A stretch of DNA of 32,585 nt, taken from the NCBI GenBank assembly GCA_001839685.1, contig MLAK01000546.1:77530-110114 (forward strand), in the 5' to 3' direction. The notes below the pieces were generated by a model. It was not told the DNA's origin and did not search any database. It worked only from the letters and a program-made list of their open reading frames with translations. The translations under genes and the position numbers were made by a program. This DNA is from Tritrichomonas foetus. Taxonomy: Eukaryota > Parabasalia > Tritrichomonadida > Tritrichomonadidae. The number at the start of each line of letters is the position of its first letter. Within the stretch, counting starts at the first letter, position 1. Below, in pieces: positions 16,823-25,370 of this stretch.

Positions 16823-17638
16823 ATGATGACTAAGAATTCATTCGAAATACTTGATTCTCCTTTGTCTTCCCCTTTAATGTTAGGACAACAAGAGCTTCAA
16901 CAAGTCTTTGAAAGACAAACATTTGTTCAAAATAATCAAATCCAAATCCAAAATCAAAATCAAAACAAAAACAAAAACAAAAAGCAACAACAACAACAAC
17001 AACATCGTCAAAAATTTAGTCGAGTAGAAGATCAAATTTTACTCTCGTTGGTGACTAAATATGGTTCCAATAACTGGGAAGAAATTTCAAGGCAAATGAT
17101 TAATCGAGCACCTAAACAATGTCGTGATCACTATATTAATTTTTTGATGCCATGTTATTCTAAGTTACCATTTACAACACAAGAAGATGCGATCATTCAT
17201 GCTAAATTCATTGAATTTGGTCCAAAATGGACGAAAATGTCAGCTTTCCTTCCTGGTCGTTCACCTAATTCAATTAAAAATCGTTGGAATTATTTCATTT
17301 CAAAACATATTCCTTCTGATGATCTTGCTCATTTATGTTCTTTCAAGAAATCTTCAAATTCTCCAAATTCTTCTTGTTCATCTTCATCTGCACCTTCAGC
17401 ATTTCATTCAGAAATGTCTTCACCTCTTGATTCTAAATCTTCTTCTTTTCAAGAAACAACTCAAATTAACAATACAAATGATCAATATCTAGAGATTTTA
17501 GAATCATCTATCATCGAAATTAGTAATGTTTCATTTGATGAACTTTTTAATGAAAATTTCATGAATTCATTTGATAATGCTTTTAATGACGATTTTTCAA
17601 ATGAATATTTTTATTCAGAAGAATATGAAGCCTTATAA
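16823..17638 (+). CDS. Two-repeat Myb DNA-binding protein, right copy
   Basis: This copy has the same 271-residue product, domain layout and start choice as the 14130-14945 copy, in opposite orientation. I found no nucleotide difference between the two coding sequences. Related two-repeat Myb proteins in trichomonads bind promoter elements and regulate adhesin-type and iron-responsive genes; whether this one does is unknown. Because about 590 bp upstream are also duplicated, both copies probably respond to the same signals and together double the dose. Confidence 0.88.
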   Translation: MMTKNSFEILDSPLSSPLMLGQQELQQVFERQTFVQNNQIQIQNQNQNKNKNKKQQQQQQHRQKFSRVEDQILLSLVTKYGSNNWEEISRQMINRAPKQCRDHYINFLMPCYSKLPFTTQEDAIIHAKFIEFGPKWTKMSAFLPGRSPNSIKNRWNYFISKHIPSDDLAHLCSFKKSSNSPNSSCSSSSAPSAFHSEMSSPLDSKSSSFQETTQINNTNDQYLEILESSIIEISNVSFDELFNENFMNSFDNAFNDDFSNEYFYSEEYEAL

Positions 17639-18507
17639 TTAAAACAATTTTTCTCTTCATCATCATCGATTCACTATGAAGAGAATCACGATAAGATAAG
17701 AAAAAAAAAATCGAATTTTTCGAAATAGTGAATTTGTTTTTGTTTGTTATTTAATAAAAATTCGGTATTCATTAAAACAATTTATTTTCTTTTTCTTTTT
17801 CCTATTCCTTGTTAATTCATCATTTATTCATCCTTTCTTTTCAAACTCACAATACTTAGTCTTTCTTTCTCTCAATCATTCTTCTTTTTCCTCTTGCACT
17901 CAATCACTTTCTTCTCCAATTTTTCTGTTTCTTCGTTTCTCATTTCTATGAGTCTTCGCTCACTGTGTAAATGATCTTTTTGGCCATTGTAAATAGTCAC
18001 AACCCCAATCACAGTTCTTCCTGATGGCAGATGGGAACACTACTTTGGATATTTCATGATAGGAAGCTCAGAGGAGGATTTTTTATTATCACCAAAAGTG
18101 AGTTACCATGTGATGATTTCTTTTCTGATTTAAGTGTTTTCATCTAGAATCAACAGTTTTCGTTGTTGTAAAATGACATCATAAGATTTTGAAATTATTA
18201 AAAGATGAAACACATGAAATCCAATATACATCACTCGTTTTCCAATTATTCAGAAAGGTGGAAAAGAAAAAGGAGAAGAAAAATGCAAAAAAACTGAATT
18301 AATATACGACAGATTTGTTTACTGAATAAAATAGTTAGAATTCAACAACAACACATATAAGTACAATTTTAGATTTTTCTATTTATGGTAATCCTAAAAC
18401 CGCTTATCAAATCATATCATTTTTTACATTTTTGAAAATAAGAATCAAGTCCAATCTGATGTGCTAGAATTAGCTGGAAAATAATTTCTTTTCTTGTTGT
18501 CTTGACA
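17639..18507. other. Gene-free region between Myb copy and DnaJ gene
   Basis: The first 260 bases belong to the right arm of the palindrome. The remaining roughly 610 (17899-18507) are unique and A+T-rich, with one less A+T-biased patch around 17990-18080. I find no start-to-stop frame of credible size and no recognisable RNA gene. It must hold the 3' ends of the convergent Myb and DnaJ genes. Confidence 0.5.
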
Positions 18508-19389
18508 TTAATTTCTCAGCTCGTTCAATTTTTCACAGTGTGGTCTATAATTTCTCCTTGATGCTCTTTCTCTGTAACATTTTGTCTGGAGGTCATTTAT
18601 GTAAAGTTCATCAGCTTTAGCTTTTGCGACTTCATAAAATTCTTGAGTCAGTCTTCTTTCTCGACTCAATTCACGCAGCCAGCTTTTCAAAATGCCGAAT
18701 CTCACTTTGTATTTTTTGCTGACCATAAATTGGTAGTATTCAGGGAAGTTTGTTTCAAACACGATTTTTTCATTCCAGTTCACTTCATTATTTGATGAAA
18801 ATATTCCAGAAAAGATGACCAAAAGAACTGGCAAAAGATACACCAAAAGCTGCATAAATTGTGGCCTCTTATAAAATGGCAAATTATCATATTCCTCCTG
18901 TTGCTGCTGCTGCTGCTGTCTCCTTCGTCGTTGGAAATCTTGGTTGCCGAAGTTGTGGTAGCGTCTCTGTTGGAATCCAGGATTTATTCCGAAGAACATA
19001 TTGAATATATCTTCAGGTGAAATTTCATCATCAAACGTATAATATTGGCCACCTGGGAAACCACCGCCATTGAAATTGTAATACCTGAAATTGCCCTGTT
19101 GGAAATCACCCCTGAAATTGGGCTGGCCTGGATCTGGAGCGTTTTCACCAAATCTGTCGTAATGTGAGCGTTTGTCGTCGTCTGATAAAACTTGGTAGGC
19201 GTGTGAGATGCGCTGGAATGCAGCAGTGGCCTTTGAATGTTTACATCTGTCGGGATGAACTTTCATGGCCATCTTTTTGTAGCCGCGCTTGATTTGATCC
19301 GTCGTGCATGTTTTCTCGACACATAGAACTTCATATAGAGTTTCGGCCTTCAAAACTTTTTCAACTTCGGGATATTCTTCGTCGGTCAT
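18508..19389 (-). CDS. Membrane-anchored DnaJ/Hsp40 of DNAJB12/DNAJB14 type
   Basis: A 293-residue co-chaperone. The J domain occupies residues about 16-80, with the Hsp70-activating HPD at 45-47 and a typical YDRFG end. It sits near the N-terminus, followed by a Gly/Phe/Asn-rich segment with SPEDIFNMFFG (124-134), a run of seven Gln, and one transmembrane helix (about 179-197, LLVYLLPVLLVIFSGIF). The C-terminal domain (about 200-293) contains VSKKYKVRF and a Cys-containing amphipathic tail. This order is that of DNAJB12/14, whose C-terminal part is the DUF1977 family. These proteins sit in the ER membrane with the J domain in the cytosol and hand misfolded membrane proteins to Hsp70 for degradation. 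No cysteine-rich zinc domain is present. The ATG at 19387-19389 places the J domain at the expected distance. Confidence 0.9.
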   Translation of the reverse strand: MTDEEYPEVEKVLKAETLYEVLCVEKTCTTDQIKRGYKKMAMKVHPDRCKHSKATAAFQRISHAYQVLSDDDKRSHYDRFGENAPDPGQPNFRGDFQQGNFRYYNFNGGGFPGGQYYTFDDEISPEDIFNMFFGINPGFQQRRYHNFGNQDFQRRRRQQQQQQQEEYDNLPFYKRPQFMQLLVYLLPVLLVIFSGIFSSNNEVNWNEKIVFETNFPEYYQFMVSKKYKVRFGILKSWLRELSRERRLTQEFYEVAKAKADELYINDLQTKCYRERASRRNYRPHCEKLNELRN

Positions 19390-20129
19390 TCGATAAAGGA
19401 ATTTTTGTGAATTTTGGGAATATATAATTAAATATACTAAAAAATTGAATGCTTACATCAGAATTTATTTGAATTATTTGACCATATTTTTACCTTATTT
19501 CAATTTTGTTTTTATCTATCGTGCTAATATCTTGAATATTTTATCATTACTATATTTATATTATTTATTTCTTTTGATAAAAAATTAACTAATATCTAAA
19601 TTCTATCTTTATTACAGTTTTTTCAAATAATTAATGAGATATTGACATTACATAAAGAAAAAAGATTTGTGAGAATGAAACCGCTTGACCAAACTTATCA
19701 ACAAAACTTTGATCGGAAGACTGTCTGATTCCTACGTTTTCAAATTATCCGACCATAAATCAAAATAATGCACAGATACGACGAAAAGAAAAAGAAAAAT
19801 GCAAACTATCTCGACACGTTTAATAAAAACTATAATAACAAATTAATAAATTCCATAAATATCAAGTTCTTTCCCATGGAACCCAAAAATTACAAATCAA
19901 TTCTAAGACATGTAATAGAATGTGTAATAGAGAAACACTTCGCAGCAACGCTGATTGACATTTTCTGATATATCTCGATTTGTATTTTGGTTATCTGAGA
20001 TTAAAAATCTCCAATAGTGAGAAGCCATGGAATAACAATAAATCCACACTTCTTCTTTAGTAATTTCATTCAATTTTTGTAATTTTTTTTTTTTGAATAA
20101 TTTTGGAAGCAGAAGCATCATTTCGTTCG
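19390..20129. other. Gene-poor spacer
   Basis: 740 A+T-rich bases between two minus-strand genes. Two short ATG frames (19768-19968 plus; 19903-20121 minus) overlap each other, have compositions expected by chance and match nothing I recognise. The upstream part should include the DnaJ promoter. Confidence 0.5.
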
Positions 20130-21209
20130 TTAGTAATGTTTGACTTGGAAAGATTTTGGCATGGCCATGGCTTTCCTTTTCATTCGGACAGAGCTTTGAA
20201 ATAACGATTTAGCAGCCGCCTTGCTTGCGCTCGATTGCTGATTCGTGTAGGCCACCAAAGAAGCCGGCGCTGATGTTGTGAGTGTGCGCTCAAGAAGAAC
20301 AATTCTCTCCTGCCTTGGCAGCGATCTCCGCTTCGAACCTGGCTTTGTTTTTGGAATTTTCAGAAATCCGTCCTTTTTGTCAACTTTTGAGAAGATTGGA
20401 TTACTTAATAGGCTTTCGGCTGTGGGGCGGTCCCGTGGATCGAGTTCACACATTTGGTTGACCAACTGAACAAATTCGTGATTTTTGAAATTAAACGGCC
20501 ACGAAAAATCAGCGTCACTGATTTGCGAAAGAACCTCGGCTTTCGTTGTACCAGTCCATGGAGACTTTCCGACGGCCAGAAAATAGAAAGCAATGCCAAG
20601 TGACCAAATGTCAGCAATGAAAGGGTCGCACACAATTTCTGGCGTAAATAATTCAGGTGCCATAAACATAAGAGTGCCGTTGGTCTTCTGGCTATGGTCG
20701 TTGTGCGCTTTAACATCTTTTCGATTGAATAGTCTGGCCAATCCGAAGTCTGCCACCTTTGGTCTTCCGTAACGATCGAGAAAGATATTGCTGGGCTTCA
20801 AATCTAAGTGCGCGCAGTGGTTTTCATGAATGTATTGAATGGATTCCAGAATATTTTTACAAACCCCTAAAAGTTGCTTGTCTTTCAATGGTCCGTGATT
20901 TTTGATGTATTCAGCCATCGTTCCGTTTGGGCAAAACTCGAGAAAAATGTAAATCGAATTCGCTAATAAAACATAATCGTAGAAAGCGATGACGAAGTGG
21001 CTATTCAATTTCTGTAAAGTTTCCACTTCGCATAATCGACAAACAGTTCCTGAATTGAATTTGATTCTCTTACAGACAAAATTCGATTTGTATTTGTTAC
21101 TGAAAACAAGAAAGCATTCAGCTGTCTCACCTCTCCCAATCTTCCTGACGAGTCGGTAGTCCTTGCTTCCGAGGACTTCTATTAATTCGCTTTCATCATT
21201 CGCAAACAT
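20130..21209 (-). CDS. CAMK-like Ser/Thr protein kinase with HLD catalytic loop
   Basis: A 359-residue single-domain kinase. The open frame begins one codon earlier at TTG, so the ATG at 21209 is taken. Key elements: glycine loop KIGRGETAECF (23-33), Lys47 in VCKRIK, helix-C Glu61, HLDLKPSNIF (134-143), DFG (154-156), APE (184-186) and the D-x-W-S-L-G helix (200-205). The domain ends at HRD-independent RPTAESLLSNPIF (261-273). All catalytic residues are present, but the HRD arginine is leucine. Active myosin light-chain kinases also carry HLD, and Wee1/Myt1 enzymes a related HMD or HLD, so this does not imply inactivity. It does suggest little dependence on activation-loop phosphorylation. 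The basic Ser/Ala-rich tail of about 85 residues could be regulatory. GC content is visibly higher than in neighbouring genes. Confidence 0.9.
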   Translation of the reverse strand: MFANDESELIEVLGSKDYRLVRKIGRGETAECFLVFSNKYKSNFVCKRIKFNSGTVCRLCEVETLQKLNSHFVIAFYDYVLLANSIYIFLEFCPNGTMAEYIKNHGPLKDKQLLGVCKNILESIQYIHENHCAHLDLKPSNIFLDRYGRPKVADFGLARLFNRKDVKAHNDHSQKTNGTLMFMAPELFTPEIVCDPFIADIWSLGIAFYFLAVGKSPWTGTTKAEVLSQISDADFSWPFNFKNHEFVQLVNQMCELDPRDRPTAESLLSNPIFSKVDKKDGFLKIPKTKPGSKRRSLPRQERIVLLERTLTTSAPASLVAYTNQQSSASKAAAKSLFQSSVRMKRKAMAMPKSFQVKHY

Positions 21210-23483
21210 CAATGGGAAATATCGGAATGGAAATATCTGAAAAAAAGGAATAAAAATTTCTTTAGAATTGAGAAATCCTCAGATTCTAATTCACTGAAAT
21301 ACTCAGAATTTTCTGGGTAAAATGAATTTTCATACATTTCCATAAAATTTATAAAATATTCTTGAAAAATAATTCAATTTATTGAAAGGCATATATTACT
21401 TTTTTGTGATGTTATTCTAACAATCATTGAATATTGGAATCAAAAGAATATACAATAATATATTGGGTTATTAATTGTTATCTATCTTAGAATGCAATTT
21501 CTTGGGTGAAAGATCAGCTCTAAAGAATATTCATAGAAATGGTGATATTTAATTTTTTTAATTGAAATTCGACTTTAATTGAATAATTCAAGAAACTGAA
21601 CAAATTTCAATACATATATTTTTGAATAGAAATATTTTATTAGTTTACTCATTTCTTGAGAAACCTGAAAGAATAGAGCATCATATTTAGTGAATTTCGA
21701 ATACAATTCAATTTGAATCATCCAGTTATATATTTAACCATATAATGGTATAGACGAGAGAATAAATGAAAAGCCATCATATAGAAAAGAATTGACTATA
21801 TCTTTTCAAATTTTGACAGATATTTATCAAAATTTCTGAACAGAAATTGAAAAAATATATCCAGAAAAAGAAATTCGAATCTGAAAATCTTCTGATTTCT
21901 AAATGAAAAGCCTTTATTTCCAATGTTTGTGATTACAGTATAGGTGGCAAAACGTTTTTTTAACACTAGTATTTTTACGATTGAAAATGGTTTGATTTAT
22001 TTATTTTCAATTTTTATAACTTTTCAATTGAAAAAATCATATTTGATATATATTCGGAATTTCGATAGTTTTTTATGGTTATTAAGGTTTAAATATAATT
22101 ACACATATATTTTAATTGCAGTCCATATATTTAATCTCCAAAGCATTCACTTCATCATAGGATATCCTTATTGTTCGCTTTATTTTCTTATCCAACTTTT
22201 GATTCGTCATTATCTTATTACAGAATCGGTATAAATTGTTAATTTATTAAGAATTTATCGTTAATTCATAAGAGAAGTGCATTTCCAAAGTTATATTGAG
22301 TGCCGCTTTTTCAATGATGAGAAATCAATATACTTAAATTAATAAAAATAAATAATTCAAAAATTAATTCAAAATGTGGAGTCACTCAATTATCGCGGAT
22401 TAACTGTCGATTTCCTATGTTAGGTTTTTATTTCATAGAATAAAACCTACTACATGTATGTTGTTTATTAAAAGATGATTCATGTCTTAATTATGGACGA
22501 ATCTTCCTCTTCCCATCTTAATACGATATTCGAATTAAATTCTCAATTATGAAATGAACAACTTCATAATCATGAAGAAAATCTACATTTAGGTTTTATG
22601 TGAGCCAAATAACCTCATTTATGATGAAATTCAGATTTTGAGAAATTCTGCGAAATATTAATTAAACATTGATAAACATTGTGACGAAGATATTTCTTGA
22701 GTCAATATAAAAATTTGGTGAATATTAGAATTCCAATCACATTTGATAATATCCTGTTATCTAATAGTGCATAGGTTTACGTTATTTTTATCATGTAATC
22801 TAATAGTACTTTATGAACATTTCTATTAGAATAGAATTTTAATTGTAATTCTCATGAACCCAGATTTTTTTCATATTTTTGATATTGGTCCACCTGTGAA
22901 GCATTGCGAATATCACATGATATATGTGACAGGCTCAATGTTTAATTCATCAAATTGACAAGAGTTAAATGAAAATTAATAAATGAATATTATTTTTGAG
23001 ATTTTAGTACAGTCAAATTTGATCGGAGTTTTGGAAATGTAAAAGACTCACAAAGTTGTAATGATAAAAATGAGAAATAGTATGATGTATCATGTTTATA
23101 AAAATAAAAAAAAAATACTAAACTGGTTATATCAAATGGAAGGTACGATAAACACAAAAAGTTGAAAATAGTTATTTTCATTCAAAAAAAACTTCCCATT
23201 TTTTAGAACCAGTTGAACAACTTTGATCATTGAGAAAATCATCACCTGACGGCACTATTACCATCACAAACGGATATATTTCTATAATAATTTATATTTC
23301 ATTCAGTAATAACTAATTAATTAAACAGCATTGATTAAAAAACCAACAATGTTATAAAAAAGGGGGAAGCATAGCTAACTGTAGCCACTGGACTATTCAG
23401 CATTTGTTTTTCTTTTCAAAAAGCATAAAAATTTGATGCTTCATGAAAAGGAAAAAAAAAGTAAAAAAAAAATAAATTTGATG
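21210..23483. other. 2.3-kb gene-poor region
   Basis: No credible gene on either strand. The 96-codon plus-strand frame at 21944-22234 starts at GTG, and the 63-codon minus-strand frame at 22990-23181 is Phe/Tyr-rich noise. A potential stem-loop lies at 22417-22455. I see no tRNA boxes, transposase remnant or long repeat. It could hide a noncoding RNA or a decayed gene. Confidence 0.5.
22417..22455. other. Potential stem-loop
   Basis: TAGGTTTTTATT and its near-perfect complement AATAAAACCTA flank a six-base loop (22421-22449). ATGT and ACAT extend the stem outside a small bulge. One base is bulged. It is A+T-rich and may be chance. Confidence 0.3.
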
Positions 23484-24239
23484 TCAAAAAATTGTGACAA
23501 TTTCGCTTCCTGAATCTTCATCTTTTAGAGGTACCGAATTTGTCTTACTTCCTTGGTGACGATGCATTACTGGCATTGGGCCTGTCACAAATTCTGGAAT
23601 ATCATCATCGTCGTCATCGATATTGGCACTTTCAACTTTCTTTTCATTGTATTCAGGTGTATCATCAAATCCATTATTGTTAGTTTCTATATCTTCTTCA
23701 TTTGATTCAGGGCTAACCTCTGAATGACTCGATAAGGTAATTTGAAAACGGCCAGACTGGAATTTGGTCACTCCTCCTTTTGGTGATTGGAAGCTTCGCC
23801 GACGAATAGGATCGATTGGAGACTTATTTACTCGAATGCATTTGAATCGGCTCTGAGAAGATGAAAATGTCGAAAAAGAATTGTCATTGAACGATAGAGG
23901 GATGTTGGTCAAATTCATCTTGTCTTTTAACCTTGAACCGTTTTCGAAAATAGAATTTTGAGAATTAGAATTTGTCATCTCTATTGAAGTATTCGACGTC
24001 GTTTGGGCAGCTGATGTCAAATTCGATTTTGATCCATTTGTGTTTTGAGAATTCTGAGCGTCATTTGTGGGGTTTTCATTTTTCGAAACAGATATCGTTT
24101 GATGGGTTGAAGACGGAATTTTGCGATCTGTTTCCTGCAATGGTTGTAATGTTACGTTTTTAAAATCATCTGGGTTTGAAAGAGGATCAAAGGCAGCAAT
24201 TTGCTCAAGGTATTTCTCCTGGTCACCACTTTGCTTCAT
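23484..24239 (-). CDS. Disordered Ser/Asn-rich acidic protein, function unknown
   Basis: A 251-residue protein with no recognisable fold. It is Ser/Asn/Thr-rich up to about residue 120. A conserved-looking middle follows (about 130-172), with SRFKCIRVNKSP, RRRSFQSPKGG and SGRFQITLSS, and then an acidic stretch with six aspartates and DIPEF. The paired S-R-F / G-R-F motifs around a basic SP-rich core are the only candidate functional element. RFQI fits the R-F-x-V/I docking motif read by OSR1/SPAK-type kinases, a weak hint only. ATG at 24239; stop TGA or TAA region at 23484. Composition favours a real coding region: codon third positions vary while acidic and Ser residues are kept. Confidence 0.72.
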   Translation of the reverse strand: MKQSGDQEKYLEQIAAFDPLSNPDDFKNVTLQPLQETDRKIPSSTHQTISVSKNENPTNDAQNSQNTNGSKSNLTSAAQTTSNTSIEMTNSNSQNSIFENGSRLKDKMNLTNIPLSFNDNSFSTFSSSQSRFKCIRVNKSPIDPIRRRSFQSPKGGVTKFQSGRFQITLSSHSEVSPESNEEDIETNNNGFDDTPEYNEKKVESANIDDDDDDIPEFVTGPMPVMHRHQGSKTNSVPLKDEDSGSEIVTIF

Positions 24240-25370
24240 CCTTAAAATTCTATGATTTCCAAACTGGAATCTCTTCAGAAAACCCGAGAATTCATAACCA
24301 ACTTTTTTATTTTTTTGTGAATTCTATCAGAAATATTTGTGTGAAAATCTTCATAAAATTTTGTGGTTTTTCAGAAAAACCCATTCACAGTTGTCAAATT
24401 TTTTTTGAATTCTACGTTATTCGAAAAAGTCAATTTAACTTTTTCGGAATTTTTGTGATTTCCAACGTATTTTGCAGATTTTCTTATCGTTTTTTAAAAA
24501 ACTGTCCAAAATTGTTTTTTTCCAAAAATGTGGAAATTTAGTGAGATTCTAGTACTTAGAGTTTCTAATAAAAATCACAGTTATGACCAAGATGTTTTAT
24601 TATGATATTTTGAATGTGCAAAGAGATATAAATGTCAATTCATCTTTCGATCCTTGTCATAACAGCGATGTCTAGTTTCTAAATTGTATTATGAAACATA
24701 TGAGAGATAAACCGAGAAATACCACTTGGTCGAATGCAAAAAGATCTATCGACATATCTTTTTCTGGAGAGTTTCTCCATATTTGAGCAGGTAATTCGAA
24801 TGTAAATTGAAATAAATCCAAAATGGTCGGATGTTGGCGAGTTTGAAACACAAAAAAAAGAAAAAGAAATTTATTTCTTAGCACTGACGAAAGTATCTAT
24901 ATTTCTTTATGAAAACGTATATCCTGTTATTGGTTATTTATTTTTTCCTTTTCAAGCCCAAAAATAGTCGAAGTCGAAGATGGCAATAATTTTAGATTAT
25001 GATTTCTTCAATAGAAAGTTTGAAAGAATAATAAAATATTTAGAATGAACGTTTAGACAGTACAACTCAGAGATTTTGGATTCGAAAGAATAAACATATT
25101 TTGTCCAAATAATTTGAAATAATAAATTCTAGAATCACACTTCACAAGGTCACAGACACGAATACACAGTAATATGATTTCAACTACTATTCCTAAACAT
25201 TGATTGGAACGTCTTTTTGTTATTGTGACGATCGACAAAATATGATCACAAAAAGCTGGATAAGGGAAATTTTGTAAAGAAAATGTCAAGTAATGATATC
25301 ACAAAAAATAATAAACGGCATCAATTTTGAGGATTTCTTAATAGAAATTTCAGAATTTATTTAGTCGAAC
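24240..25370. other. Divergent intergenic region, no gene seen
   Basis: 1131 bp between the starts of a minus-strand gene (24239) and a plus-strand gene (25371), so promoters of both lie here. The frames crossing it (24176-24541 plus, 24672-24884 minus, 25053-25289 minus) begin at TTG or GTG codons and look like noise. The first 300 bases are rich in TTTTTC/GAATTTT words. Confidence 0.5.

Larger units (their letters stand above)
16228..17898 (+). repeat. Right arm of a large inverted duplication
   Basis: A 1671-bp mirror of 13870-15541, about 99 percent identical by eye. Homology ends sharply at 17898; beyond it only vague T/C-rich similarity remains. Relative to the left arm it carries an extra TTTTTC unit near 17790 and lacks 6 bp near 17808. 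Confidence 0.95.

Noticed and set aside
13870..17898. Palindrome as a terminal inverted repeat transposon
   Set aside because: The arms carry a host-type Myb gene with its flanks, the spacer has no transposase, and no target-site duplication is seen at 13870/17898.
19768..20121. Two overlapping short ATG frames on opposite strands next to the kinase stop
   Set aside because: They overlap each other, are 66 and 72 codons long and show no recognisable motif.
21944..22234. 96-codon Phe/Ile/Tyr-rich plus-strand frame that looks membrane-like
   Set aside because: It opens at GTG and its composition is what A+T-rich noncoding DNA gives in that frame.
9760..24260. Trichomonad initiator motif TCA-Py-(T/A) near start codons
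   Set aside because: It occurs close upstream of about four genes (9776, 13453, 19389, 24239) but is absent from most others; at this length and base composition the count is near chance.
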